From assembly GCF_933208505.1 (NCBI RefSeq), contig NZ_CAKOEU010000001.1: a DNA stretch of 64,000 bases; one strand, 5' to 3'. Numbering within the stretch: position 1 is the stretch's first letter; the number at the start of each line of letters is the position of its first letter. This DNA comes from Convivina praedatoris (GTDB lineage Bacteria; Bacillota; Bacilli; Lactobacillales; Lactobacillaceae). Of the stretch, positions 9,748 to 17,995 are shown in pieces. The notes under the pieces are model-generated. The model saw only the letters and a list, made by a program, of their open reading frames with translations. It did not search any database and was not told where the DNA came from. The position numbers and the translations under genes are program-made.

Positions 9748-10373
9748 TAGAATGCTCCATCTTGTTTAAAAACCATAATCACATTCTTAAACAAAACATA
9801 AAAATCAAAACCCAAACTGGCATGTTGTACATACTCAAGCTCAATGGCTGCGCGCTGCGGATAATGTATATTACTACGCCCTTTAGCCTGCCAGAGGCCA
9901 AAAACACCTGGTTTAACTGATAAGAAGGTATCAACCTGACTACCATATTCTTTTAACTCATCACGCACAATTGGTCGTGGCCCAATAATACTCATTTCTC
10001 CCCGTAAAACATTCATAAACTGAGGAAGTTCGTCCAAAGAGGTACGCCGTAAAAACTTACCATAGCTAGTGATACGAGGATCTTCTTTGGTTGGTAATTT
10101 ATAGCCATTATCCACAAATTTTTGATAAAGAGTTGGGTTACTTTTCAAAATACGCTCAGCATTATCTACCATGGTTTGAAACTTATAGATTTTAAATGGT
10201 CGACCGAAACGGCCAATCCGCTCTTGTTGATAAATGATTCGACTCGTTGTTTTATCAAACTTAATTCTTAAAGCAACTACTAGGAAAATTGGTGACAGCA
10301 CAATCAAGGCCGTTAATGAAACAAGAATATCAAGGGCTCGTTTGGGAACAGCGTATAATATTTTTTTTGTCAC
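9747..10373 (-). CDS. Initiating sugar-phosphate transferase (phosphoglycosyltransferase)
   Basis: Bacterial sugar transferase of the WbaP/RfbP C-domain type. It loads the first sugar-1-phosphate onto undecaprenyl phosphate and so starts each repeat or primer. The 208-residue protein has one N-terminal re-entrant membrane helix (ALDILVSLTALIVLSPIFLV, residues about 13-32), the charged YQQERIGRFGRPFKIYKFQTM, the acidic catalytic segment with LRRTSLDELPQFMNVLRGEM, and IGPRPIVRDE. It lacks the N-terminal four-helix half of long WbaP enzymes. The start is GTG at 10371-10373 with AAGGTGG 6 nt upstream. Donor sugar (galactose, glucose or GlcNAc) cannot be told. Confidence 0.93.
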   Translation of the reverse strand: MTKKILYAVPKRALDILVSLTALIVLSPIFLVVALRIKFDKTTSRIIYQQERIGRFGRPFKIYKFQTMVDNAERILKSNPTLYQKFVDNGYKLPTKEDPRITSYGKFLRRTSLDELPQFMNVLRGEMSIIGPRPIVRDELKEYGSQVDTFLSVKPGVFGLWQAKGRSNIHYPQRAAIELEYVQHASLGFDFYVLFKNVIMVFKQDGAF

Positions 10374-10415
10374 TGTTAACCACCTTCAAAATTTAGACCG
10401 TTATGATCAGTCTAT

Positions 10416-11453
10416 CTAGCCTTTCTCGATTAGGTTAATTTCATCATCTAAGAGAAGATTATCCTTAATATTGGCAGCTTTACGCTCTTTAATCAGGTTC
10501 TTCATTAATTTATTAATTGAACGTGGCTTAGTACGCTGCAAATCAGCTGCATATTCAATCTCAGGATTAAAGAAGAGTCCGCGAATACCACCCCACGAAA
10601 CCATCCCGATTTTACGGAATCGGAAAGCAACCTGACGCTTTAGCATAACCCGTAGAAGGTCATGACAATAAATGCCAAAAAATGTTCTAAACATATCTTT
10701 TTTAGAAATGCGACGGGCAGTTAAAACTCGATTACGATACTCGTAGCGGTAACGCCAAAGTCGGCTGGCATCGCGTTCACGAATGATATCACCAGGTAAA
10801 GTGTTCTCTTTAGATTTATGGACAGCAATGGAATTGATAACCGTGTATCCCCGATAAACATCGGCTAAACGGTTGGTGTATTCCATGTCATCTCCCCAAA
10901 TGAAGTATTCTTTTTGAGGAAGACCAACCATCCCCACCATTTGCCTAGAAAACATAACCGAAACAAAGGTCGCATTGACTACTTCAACGCCAGGATTTTC
11001 ACGATCCAAATTCAAGGCCCAGGTAAAGCCACGCGGAGCCGTAACGTTCATCCATGATGGATTACCATCCAGAGCTCCCCAACGAACTTGAGAATTAACA
11101 AAACTAGTCTGGGGATGCTCTTCCATAAATTCAACTAAATACTTTAGGGCATCTGGTTCAACAACGGTATCGTCATCCATCAACCAGATGAAGTCATCAT
11201 CTAACTCATTAGCAAATAATTTAACAGCTTGATTAAAACCGCCAGCTCCACCTAAATTATCCGGCGAGTTATAAATTACCAAACGAGGATCATCAAGTTG
11301 GTCTAAGTACTCAGCCGTCCCATCGGTAGATTTATTGTTGACAACAATCACATGGCTAAGGTAATCACTTTGAGCTAAGACGGCCGCCAAAGATTCTTTC
11401 AACAATTCTAATCGGTTATAAGTCACAATGGCTGCACTAACCGTTTTTGACAT
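10416..11453 (-). CDS. GT2 glycosyltransferase, GlfT/rhamnosyltransferase-like
   Basis: A 345-residue cytosolic glycosyltransferase, paralogous to the gene at 190-1092. It shows SAAIVTYNRLELL at the start, VVNNKSTDGT, the metal-binding MDDDT near residues 92-96, and EYFIWGDDMEYTNRL in the acceptor half. It carries a longer, basic C-terminal tail (KLMKNLIKERKAANIK) that may associate with membrane or partner proteins. It is transcribed right after the exporter pair and before the initiating transferase. With glf present, transfer of galactofuranose is a reasonable hypothesis, but rhamnose or another donor fits the fold equally well. Confidence 0.9.
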   Translation of the reverse strand: MSKTVSAAIVTYNRLELLKESLAAVLAQSDYLSHVIVVNNKSTDGTAEYLDQLDDPRLVIYNSPDNLGGAGGFNQAVKLFANELDDDFIWLMDDDTVVEPDALKYLVEFMEEHPQTSFVNSQVRWGALDGNPSWMNVTAPRGFTWALNLDRENPGVEVVNATFVSVMFSRQMVGMVGLPQKEYFIWGDDMEYTNRLADVYRGYTVINSIAVHKSKENTLPGDIIRERDASRLWRYRYEYRNRVLTARRISKKDMFRTFFGIYCHDLLRVMLKRQVAFRFRKIGMVSWGGIRGLFFNPEIEYAADLQRTKPRSINKLMKNLIKERKAANIKDNLLLDDEINLIEKG

Positions 11454-11470
11454 AATTTTTCTCCTAAAGT

Positions 11471-12298
11471 TTAGATGTAATCAATTAATTGATCTTTAAA
11501 TTTCAGATATAAATGGGTCCCAATGACGGCAAATAAGGCGATTTCTAGCCAGAACATAGCCATCTGTAACGGTGAATCCCAAAACCAACTGTTAACTAAG
11601 AAAGTTTCCCGCCAGCCATTAACAATATAATAAAATGGATTAATTCGTGATATATAGAAAATAAAGGTATTAAATACATTACCCTTTTCTGGCTGAAATA
11701 AAATTCCAGACACAAAAAATAGTAAACGCAAAACCTGACGAATCGCCAAATCATAGTCAGGAATCAAAATATTAATGGTTGCACTGAAGATTCCTAAGAA
11801 AAAAAGCATAACTAAGGCTGCTGGCAAGTAGTAAAAGATTTGTAGCCAGTAGAGTGATGGATGAAATTGATTTTTCAAAATCATACTAATAGCTGCTACA
11901 ACTGTAATTGATAGAACCGCTGGGAACACCTGTAAAACCCGAATCGTCGGTAAAATCGAGACCGGAAAACGAACGTTACGAACCATAAATATTTGGGTTT
12001 GAATCGAACGAATCGTATCACTGAAACCTTGGTTGACTAGGTACCAAGCTGAAAATCCAACCGACATCCAAACAAAATATGGAATGTTTTCCACTGGAGC
12101 AGCCGCTCGGAATCCACCACCAAAGATAACAGCATAGGTTAACACCTGAAACAAAGGATCTAAGATTTCCCACAAATTACCCAGATACTTATGCGCATTG
12201 TTAGCCCGCGTATCATAAATAGCCAAACGAATCGCCATTCCTAAGTGAGTAATTTGTTCTATAATCAGTTGCCCAATTGACTTTACAATCGTAATCAT
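11471..12298 (-). CDS. Polysaccharide ABC exporter, permease subunit (TagG/Wzm-like)
   Basis: ABC-2 type membrane subunit of 275 residues with about six helices. The cytoplasmic N-terminus includes IRLAIYDTRANNAHKYLGNLWEILDPLFQVLTYAVIF, the amphipathic entry segment typical of TagG/Wzm/RfbA exporters of undecaprenyl-diphosphate-linked teichoic acid or polysaccharide. Its start overlaps the stop of the ATPase gene upstream by four bases (ATGA), so both subunits are made together. The exporter implies that the main chain is completed inside the cell and then exported, rather than polymerised outside by a Wzx/Wzy system. Confidence 0.92.
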   Translation of the reverse strand: MITIVKSIGQLIIEQITHLGMAIRLAIYDTRANNAHKYLGNLWEILDPLFQVLTYAVIFGGGFRAAAPVENIPYFVWMSVGFSAWYLVNQGFSDTIRSIQTQIFMVRNVRFPVSILPTIRVLQVFPAVLSITVVAAISMILKNQFHPSLYWLQIFYYLPAALVMLFFLGIFSATINILIPDYDLAIRQVLRLLFFVSGILFQPEKGNVFNTFIFYISRINPFYYIVNGWRETFLVNSWFWDSPLQMAMFWLEIALFAVIGTHLYLKFKDQLIDYI

Positions 12299-13284
12299 GG
12301 TTGTTGCCCCTTTGTTAGATAGAAATAGATCACAATCGCCATCAAACCAAAAATAATAATTAAGGTACTGTACAAAGATATGGCACTAAAGCCTTCAAAA
12401 CTCCGAATTGCTGTTAAATTCCGAGCTTGGTCAAAATTTTTACCCTGCTGAACCAAGCGATCTTGTAACTGCTCCAAGGTAAAAATTTGTTGTCCTTGTT
12501 TTTGTTTTTCAACATATTTATCTCGGTTGGCTTCATCCAATTTATCTAAATCTTGCGTAAACTTCTGATATTCATCAGCCACAGCCTGAGTTGGCCCAAA
12601 AGCACGCATTTCGCCATATTGAACCCACATCACCTTAGTCGTGAATTCACGCACCTGGTCTAAATCATGGGAAACAAAGAAAATAGTTTTATTTTCGGCA
12701 ATAAACTCCCGAATTTTACCCAAGGCTTTCTTAGAAAAATTACTATCCCCAACCGAAAGGGCTTCATCAATAATCAAAATATCAGGATTATTATGGGTAA
12801 CAATTGAAAAGCCTAATTTAGCTCGCATCCCATTGGAATAATCCTTAACGGGTTGATCAATAAACTCACCTAATTCAGCAAAGTCAATAATAGACGGCAT
12901 AACCGCAGTAATTTCTTTATTACTTTTACCCATCATTAACTGTTTAATACGGATATTTTCACGTCCAGTTAATTCCCAATTCAAGCCCTCATTAATCGCT
13001 ACAACCCCAATGGACCCGTTTAACTTTAACTTTCCAGAGGTTTGTGGGATAACACCACTTAAAATATTAAGTAAAGTTGACTTCCCAGAACCATTGGTCC
13101 CAACAATGCCAATTACTTCACCCCGCTTTACTTCAAAACTCAAACCACGTAAGGCCCAGAAATTTGTTTCTGACTGGTTACCTAAAAAAGTTGATTTTAA
13201 TTTTTCAGTTTGATTAGCATAAAGTTGAAAATTTTTGGTAATGGCCTCGGCCTGGACCATAATATCTTGATCACTTTTTGTCAT
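12295..13284 (-). CDS. Polysaccharide ABC exporter, ATPase subunit (TagH/Wzt-like)
   Basis: First gene of the polysaccharide operon. The nucleotide-binding domain (about residues 8-235) has Walker A GTNGSGKST, signature YSNGMRAKLGF, Walker B ILIIDEALSVGD and the H-loop FFVSHD. After a charged linker the protein ends in one hydrophobic segment (LYSTLIIIFGLMAIVIYFYL, residues about 304-323). This C-terminal anchor recalls Bacillus TagH but the outer extension is almost absent: 329 residues against about 530. No carbohydrate-binding C-domain of the Wzt kind is visible. The SD before ATG 13284 is poor, so expression may rest on the promoter suggested at 13331-13359. Confidence 0.93.
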   Translation of the reverse strand: MTKSDQDIMVQAEAITKNFQLYANQTEKLKSTFLGNQSETNFWALRGLSFEVKRGEVIGIVGTNGSGKSTLLNILSGVIPQTSGKLKLNGSIGVVAINEGLNWELTGRENIRIKQLMMGKSNKEITAVMPSIIDFAELGEFIDQPVKDYSNGMRAKLGFSIVTHNNPDILIIDEALSVGDSNFSKKALGKIREFIAENKTIFFVSHDLDQVREFTTKVMWVQYGEMRAFGPTQAVADEYQKFTQDLDKLDEANRDKYVEKQKQGQQIFTLEQLQDRLVQQGKNFDQARNLTAIRSFEGFSAISLYSTLIIIFGLMAIVIYFYLTKGQQP

Positions 13285-13330
13285 AAAAACTTAAAACCGG
13301 TACTTTCTATTTAATGAGCCCACAATGACA

Positions 13331-13359
13331 TACATATTTATTTTATCATATCTTAACAA
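13331..13359 (-). promoter_or_regulatory. Candidate promoter of the polysaccharide operon
   Basis: On the minus strand TTGTTA (13354-13359) and TATGTA (13331-13336) are separated by 17 bases, about 50 bp before the TagH-like start. The -10 is a poor match, so this is a low-confidence proposal. No other better site is seen between 13285 and 13380. Confidence 0.35.
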
Positions 13360-13380
13360 ATTCACCCTTTTAATCATGAT

Positions 13381-13418
13381 AAAAAAATCGATAAGAATCG
13401 GACTCTTATCGATTTTTT
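13381..13418 (-). terminator. Rho-independent terminator, usable in both directions
   Basis: Inverted repeat with arms at 13381-13396 and 13404-13418 (core ATCGATAAGA/TCTTATCGAT) flanked by A and T runs on either side. It ends the Ser-rich protein transcript and separates it from the polysaccharide operon. Confidence 0.9.
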
Positions 13419-13435
13419 AACTATATATTCCTAGA

Positions 13436-13894
13436 TTAGGCATGAAAATTCGCGCGGGCATAGTCGACAATTGACACACCTTCTTGCGAAGAATTAGTAA
13501 TAATTTTCTTGATATCACTTGGTGCCCACTGATCAGCTGGCAAACCGGCTTGAATAAGTTGTTGCTGAGCACTTTGAATCATCGTGGTGGTTACTTCAGT
13601 CCCATTTAAAGTTTTATTAGGATCATAATCAGCACCAGTTTGTGGATTAACAGCTGTGTCAGCTTGACTTTGGCTGCTGGCTGGCATGCTAGTCGAACTA
13701 CTCATTTGATGACTACTTTGGGTAGCAGAACTACTAGAAGTTGAACTAGACTGACTGCTGCTTTTAGCGCTCGAACTGCTTTTAGTCTTGGTTTGACTAG
13801 CATGATTACTACTGCTTTGCATATAGGTATAACCAGTAGCACCACCAATTGCAACCACCACTACGGCTACGATACCTAAAATTATTTTCTTCAT
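13436..13894 (-). CDS. Membrane-anchored Ser-rich surface protein, unknown function
   Basis: A 152-residue protein not recognised as a known family. Residues 4-24 form a hydrophobic anchor or uncleaved signal (IILGIVAVVVVAIGGATGYTY). Residues about 27-82 are a low-complexity Ser/Thr/Gln linker of the type that spans the cell wall. A compact C-terminal part (about 83-152) contains NPQTGADYDPN and a helical stretch with IQSAQQQLIQAGLPADQWAPS, which may be the functional domain. GGGAAG lies just before the ATG. It is 21 bp downstream of a 38-codon ORF with a strong SD and ends at a clear terminator. An extracellular role is inferred only from topology. Confidence 0.75.
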   Translation of the reverse strand: MKKIILGIVAVVVVAIGGATGYTYMQSSSNHASQTKTKSSSSAKSSSQSSSTSSSSATQSSHQMSSSTSMPASSQSQADTAVNPQTGADYDPNKTLNGTEVTTTMIQSAQQQLIQAGLPADQWAPSDIKKIITNSSQEGVSIVDYARANFHA

Positions 13895-13915
13895 ACTTCC
13901 CTCTTTAATTTATTT

Positions 13916-14032
13916 TTATGAGGATGAACTTGATTGATTAGCGTTAAATAATACCCGCTGCAAATCAAAATGAACCCCACAAACCATTAATTGGCATAAT
14001 AATTTAGTAAAAGATACTTGTCCTTCAATCAT
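13916..14032 (-). CDS. Small ORF of 38 codons with strong SD
   Basis: Short reading frame with ATG at 14030-14032 and TAA at 13916-13918, preceded by GGAGGTGA about 9 nt upstream, one of the best ribosome-binding sites here. The peptide begins MIEGQVSFTKLLCQLMVCGV and ends with a run of serines; it has two Cys six residues apart and no membrane segment. It lies between mgtE and the Ser-rich surface protein, same strand, so it could be a small protein in its own right or a leader that couples translation of the next gene. No homologue is recognised. Confidence 0.5.
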   Translation of the reverse strand: MIEGQVSFTKLLCQLMVCGVHFDLQRVLFNANQSSSSS

Positions 14033-14136
14033 TTGCTTAACTCACCTCCGTAAACTTTCCTATATGATATATAAAAATAATTTACTGAACGGCGCAGCTG
14101 GCATGAACGACTATGATTATGGCATATTTAACTAGT

Positions 14137-15504
14137 TTACGAACCGACAAAGTAAGTTAAAAATTGCTGGGCAATAATAAAGTATACTCCGACCGAAGTT
14201 AAATCACATAACGTAGTAATAAAAGGACCATTAGCTACGGCTGGATCATAGCCAAGCTTATCAATAATAACTGGAATAATAGCACTCAAGAGGCTGGCCA
14301 AAAAGATTGCAGCTGACATGGACAAACCAATGGCTGTGGCCAAGTCATTATTTTGACGCCAGAACAAGACCACTAAACCAATGGTAATTCCGGCTGCTAA
14401 GGCTAAAATAGCCGCTGATAACAATTCACTCAAGAAATTTTTAGCAACACTTTTATCATTGCCAACCGATAACCGTCGAATTGACAGGGCCAAACTCTGA
14501 GTACCAGCATTTCCGGCTGTTCCTGTGATTAAGGTGATAAATACCGCTAAGACTGGCGCTTGACGAATACTGCCTTCAAAACTGCAAACCAAGGCCGTTG
14601 TGGTTAGGGCAAGGACCAACAAGACCAATAACCATGGAATTCGTTTAATGGCTGAATGCCAAGGCGTATCATCAGTTTGACTAACATCAACGGCAGCTAA
14701 TCCTGAATACTCCCCTACTGCTTCTTCATCAATTACGTCGACAATATCATCGACCGTGATAATTCCTAGTAAGTGTTGCCCCTTATCAATAACAGGAATG
14801 GAGAAGAAGTTATAATCAGCCACTACCTGAGCAACATCCCCCTGAGGATCTTCGGCGCCAACTGAGACAACTCGGGTGTTGGTAATTTCATCAATCAACA
14901 TTTCATCTGGATGAGTTAACAAATCTCGCAATGAAGCCACCCCAATTAAACGTTGCTCGGCATCAATTACATAGATGTAGATGATTGATTCAGCTTCAGA
15001 GGCCTGTTCTTTGACTTTTTCTAAGACTTCAGCAACCCGCATCCCCTTTTGAACAGCTAAATATTCGGTCGCCATCAAGGCCCCAGCGGTTTGATCATCA
15101 TATTTAATTAACTTGCGCATTTCTTGGGCATCTTCAGCTGGTAACAGCTGGAGATAAGTCGCCACCATTCGAGCAGGCATCGCTTGTAATAGGTCGGCCT
15201 CATTATCAGCATACATCCGTTCCAAAATGTCAGCACCTTTTTTAGGTGGTAACTCCGCCAACAAATCGACAACATCGCTATCTTCAATTTCTAAATTATC
15301 AAAGATGCTAGCTAGGGTTTCATCGTCCATGGTCCGCCAAGCCACTTCACGAACTTGGGCTGGTAAAGCAGCATACACTTTTCCCATTTCAAAGTCATGT
15401 AAGTTATCAAAGGCATTGATGAATTCTTCATCTTGACCAGATTCCAACAAGTCTGACAGCGAATGGACTGTTTCGTCTAATTGTTGTTCATTATCGATTT
15501 CCAT
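14137..15504 (-). CDS. mgtE: Magnesium transporter MgtE
   Basis: Inner-membrane Mg2+ channel of 455 residues. The order is the family's: an N-terminal superhelical domain (residues about 10-130, LLAELPPKKGADILERM), two CBS domains (about 130-255, with MATEYLAVQKGMRVAEVL and NFFSIPVIDKGQHLLGIITVDDIVDVID), the plug helix, and five membrane helices (about 285-455) with AVFITLITGTAGNAGTQSLALSIR, the ion-path motif. Channel gating by cytosolic Mg2+ is known for the family. GGAGG lies before the ATG. It follows rluD by 28 bp, the usual relQ-nadK-rluD-mgtE arrangement in lactic acid bacteria. Confidence 0.96.
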   Translation of the reverse strand: MEIDNEQQLDETVHSLSDLLESGQDEEFINAFDNLHDFEMGKVYAALPAQVREVAWRTMDDETLASIFDNLEIEDSDVVDLLAELPPKKGADILERMYADNEADLLQAMPARMVATYLQLLPAEDAQEMRKLIKYDDQTAGALMATEYLAVQKGMRVAEVLEKVKEQASEAESIIYIYVIDAEQRLIGVASLRDLLTHPDEMLIDEITNTRVVSVGAEDPQGDVAQVVADYNFFSIPVIDKGQHLLGIITVDDIVDVIDEEAVGEYSGLAAVDVSQTDDTPWHSAIKRIPWLLVLLVLALTTTALVCSFEGSIRQAPVLAVFITLITGTAGNAGTQSLALSIRRLSVGNDKSVAKNFLSELLSAAILALAAGITIGLVVLFWRQNNDLATAIGLSMSAAIFLASLLSAIIPVIIDKLGYDPAVANGPFITTLCDLTSVGVYFIIAQQFLTYFVGS

Positions 15505-15532
15505 GATAATTTTCCTCCAAAAATATTGGCAA

Positions 15533-16432
15533 TTAAAGATTTTTTAAAGCTAATAGATCAGCTGGCAAATCAGTTGATAGCTGACGATTTTCCTCAATGA
15601 AAGGATCATAAAACTTCATTTGGTAGGCGTGCAGGGCCTGGCGCTTAAGACCAAACCACAGAGGCCCACCATACAAATCATCCCCGACTAAAGGATAACC
15701 CAAGTGAGCAAAATGAACCCGGATTTGATGGGTTCGGCCCGTATGTAGTTGTACTTTAATACGCGTCATAGGATGATTGGGGTCATCTTGATAACGTCGC
15801 TCAACCCAGTATTCAGTTTTTGAGGCTTTCCCGTCTTCGCGCACGATGCGCTTAATAAAATCACCGTCCATCCGACCAATTGGCTCATCAATCAGGCCGT
15901 GATTTTTCGGTAAAATTCCTTGTACATAGGCAATGTAGAACTTTTCAACCGAATGATCTTGCAACTGCTGGTCTAAAACAGCATGGGCAAAGCGATGTTT
16001 AGCCAGTAACACTAGACCCGAAGTATCACGATCAAGTCTGGTTACCACATGGGGTACCAAATCTTCAGCTTTTTCATCAATTAGATGACCTTTAACCTGA
16101 TTAACTAAGGTATGTAACCGGTCTGCATGTCCCGGTACAGTCGTTACCCCATAAGGTTTATCAACAACGAGCCAATGCTCATTTTCAAAAATAATATCAA
16201 GGGGATGAAAGTCCGGCACCACTAAGTCGTTACTTTCTTCAATTGGCATCACAATCGTAACTTGGTCGCCATTATTAATATAGTCAGCAGTATACACCGG
16301 CTGACCATTTACTAAAATAGCACCCCCATTATGTTTCATCTGACTAAACATTCTATGAGAAACACCATGTCCTTGTAGGAAAGTCCGCACTTTGCGTTGC
16401 TCATCACCTTGATAGGTCCAAGTAAATTCCAT
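15533..16432 (-). CDS. RluA/RluD-family pseudouridine synthase
   Basis: RNA pseudouridine synthase of 299 residues. An N-terminal S4-like segment (HGVSHRMFSQMKHNGGAILVNGQPV) is followed by the catalytic domain with VVTRLDRDTSGLVLLAKH, where the Asp in RLDRDTSG is the family nucleophile, and HTGRTHQIRVHFAHLGYPLVGDDLYGG. Length and motifs agree with the YjbO/RluD proteins that modify 23S rRNA or tRNA; the exact target uridine cannot be read from sequence. It sits in the relQ-nadK-rluD-mgtE cluster with a 38-bp gap to nadK. Confidence 0.92.
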   Translation of the reverse strand: MEFTWTYQGDEQRKVRTFLQGHGVSHRMFSQMKHNGGAILVNGQPVYTADYINNGDQVTIVMPIEESNDLVVPDFHPLDIIFENEHWLVVDKPYGVTTVPGHADRLHTLVNQVKGHLIDEKAEDLVPHVVTRLDRDTSGLVLLAKHRFAHAVLDQQLQDHSVEKFYIAYVQGILPKNHGLIDEPIGRMDGDFIKRIVREDGKASKTEYWVERRYQDDPNHPMTRIKVQLHTGRTHQIRVHFAHLGYPLVGDDLYGGPLWFGLKRQALHAYQMKFYDPFIEENRQLSTDLPADLLALKNL

Positions 16433-16470
16433 AATTTGCTTTCCTGCTAATATGTAGCATTATCACTAAT

Positions 16471-17262
16471 CTAGTTGCCTCGAATAAAGGCATTTTGCAC
16501 TCGTTTCCAAAAATCCAAGTGACGATAGCTGGCAAAATATACCTGCTTATCGGCCACTCGAAATTCAACGGAAACTACATTTTTAGCGACAATTTCGAGT
16601 TGGTCACAAGTAATTAAAAAACGATCCGAACGGGGCTTCACCTGAATAGTTTGCCCCCGTGGCACAATCAAGGGCGATCCCAACGTTCGAAAGACCCGAT
16701 TATTGATTGAGGCAATTTCAGACATTTGGATAGCCGCCAAATCAGGATGTAAAACCGCACCGCCATTAGCCTTATTATAAGCCGTTGATCCGGTTGGAGT
16801 TGAAACAGCCACTCCATCGCCTCGAAATAGTTCGAAGGTCTCAGATCCTAAACAAATATCTGCCACCAATGTTCCTACCGGTTGCTTAACCGTAGCTTCG
16901 TTAAGCGCCAAATAGGTTTTAATGGACCCATCTTGATGTTGAGTCTGCATTTGTAAAATTGGATAAGCAACCTTTTGACCACTATCGTGGACTAGGCTGT
17001 CGACTAATTCAGGTACTTCACTGCCCAGCCAATCCGTATAAAATCCCAAATGACCGGTATGTAAACCAACAAAGCGCACCTCTTGTGGTAAATCAATGTA
17101 GCGGTGAAAGGCGCCTAATAAGGTCCCATCCCCACCAACTGAGATAACCACATCGGGATTTTGATCATCTAAAATCAACCCCCGTTCGACAATTGCCTGC
17201 TTAAGATGGCTGACAATCGCCTGTGACTTTGCCAAATCATTATGATAAATCGCAATCTTCAT
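16471..17262 (-). CDS. nadK: NAD kinase
   Basis: ATP- or polyphosphate-dependent NAD kinase that makes NADP+, 263 residues. The phosphate-binding VVISVGGDGTLLGAFH sits near residues 39-54. LHTGHLGFYTDW, NEATVKQ, GDGVAVSTPTGSTAYNKANGGAVLHP and LIVPRGQTIQV follow in the expected order for the compact Gram-positive enzyme. It starts 21 bp after relQ and precedes rluD. This pairing of (p)ppGpp synthesis with NADP supply is conserved across Bacillota, though no functional coupling is shown by the sequence. Confidence 0.97.
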   Translation of the reverse strand: MKIAIYHNDLAKSQAIVSHLKQAIVERGLILDDQNPDVVISVGGDGTLLGAFHRYIDLPQEVRFVGLHTGHLGFYTDWLGSEVPELVDSLVHDSGQKVAYPILQMQTQHQDGSIKTYLALNEATVKQPVGTLVADICLGSETFELFRGDGVAVSTPTGSTAYNKANGGAVLHPDLAAIQMSEIASINNRVFRTLGSPLIVPRGQTIQVKPRSDRFLITCDQLEIVAKNVVSVEFRVADKQVYFASYRHLDFWKRVQNAFIRGN

Positions 17263-17283
17263 TTATTTCAACCGATTTCCGGT

Positions 17284-17862
17284 CTAATGACCAGTACTTC
17301 GAATATCTGATAATTCCTGTTCTAATGTAAAAGTATTATCCGATATTTGGGTTAATTTTTCAGCCATATCAGGACTCAATTGTCCATGCTTATAGCGTAA
17401 ATCATGTTCGATTGTAGCCCAAAAGTTCATGGCCATCGTTCGCACTTGAATTTCCGCTAAGACCTTTTTTTCTCCAGAATACAGCTGAACCGGATATTCA
17501 ATCACAATATGATATGATCGGTAACCCGAAGGCTTAGCGTTCATCACATAATCACGTTCTTCTAAAATTTGAAAATCAGTTCGGCTACGTAATAACTCGA
17601 CAACCGTGTAAATATCTTCAATATACTTAGTCATAATCCTTAAACCAGCAATATCTTGCAAGTCTAATGCTAACCGGCTCTCATCTAAGTGACGACGAAC
17701 AATTTTTTCTTCGATTGAAGCCTGAGTTTTCACTCGACCCGTTACAAACTCAATCGGGGAATCTTTTCCAGCTGCTAGATATTGATCCCGTAGATAACGT
17801 AACTTAACTTTTAACTCCGATACAGTTTGGGTGTAAGGGAGTAAGAAACTTTCCCATTCCAC
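17284..17862 (-). CDS. relQ: Small alarmone synthetase RelQ (YjbM-like)
   Basis: Single-domain (p)ppGpp synthetase of 192 residues with no hydrolase, TGS or ACT domain. The synthetase shows in IEFVTGRVKTQASIEEKI, DIAGLRIMTKYIEDIYTVVELL (GTP and metal binding), NAKPSGYRSYHIVIEYPV and AEIQVRTMAMNFWATIEHDLRYK, matching RelQ/SAS1. These enzymes act as stress-responsive tetramers. The start is GTG at 17860-17862, with GGAGG 7 nt before; the nearby ATG is in another frame. It heads a relQ-nadK-rluD-mgtE operon and has a good candidate promoter just upstream. Confidence 0.94.
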   Translation of the reverse strand: MEWESFLLPYTQTVSELKVKLRYLRDQYLAAGKDSPIEFVTGRVKTQASIEEKIVRRHLDESRLALDLQDIAGLRIMTKYIEDIYTVVELLRSRTDFQILEERDYVMNAKPSGYRSYHIVIEYPVQLYSGEKKVLAEIQVRTMAMNFWATIEHDLRYKHGQLSPDMAEKLTQISDNTFTLEQELSDIRSTGH

Positions 17863-17895
17863 GTAATCACCTCCAGGAAAATCATCTCAAAAATA

Positions 17896-17924
17896 CACAT
17901 ATTCTAATTTTACCACAAGAATTT
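17896..17924 (-). promoter_or_regulatory. Candidate promoter of relQ operon
   Basis: On the minus strand TTGTGG and TATTTT are 17 bases apart, about 35-60 bp upstream of the GTG start of relQ. It lies just downstream of the glk terminator, which fits a separate transcript. Coordinates are approximate to a base or two. Confidence 0.5.
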
Positions 17925-17948
17925 CTTATCTGTTTTGATGCCAATAAA

Positions 17949-17977
17949 AAAGCAACCCAGATAGTTAGGGCTGCTTT
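17949..17977 (-). terminator. Rho-independent terminator after glk
   Basis: Minus-strand hairpin with arms at 17968-17977 (AAAGCAGCCC) and 17949-17958 (GGGTTGCTTT), followed by a T run. It ends the rexBA-gluP-yqgQ-glk transcript. Confidence 0.9.
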
Positions 17978-17995
17978 AAACTTAATAGTTATAAA

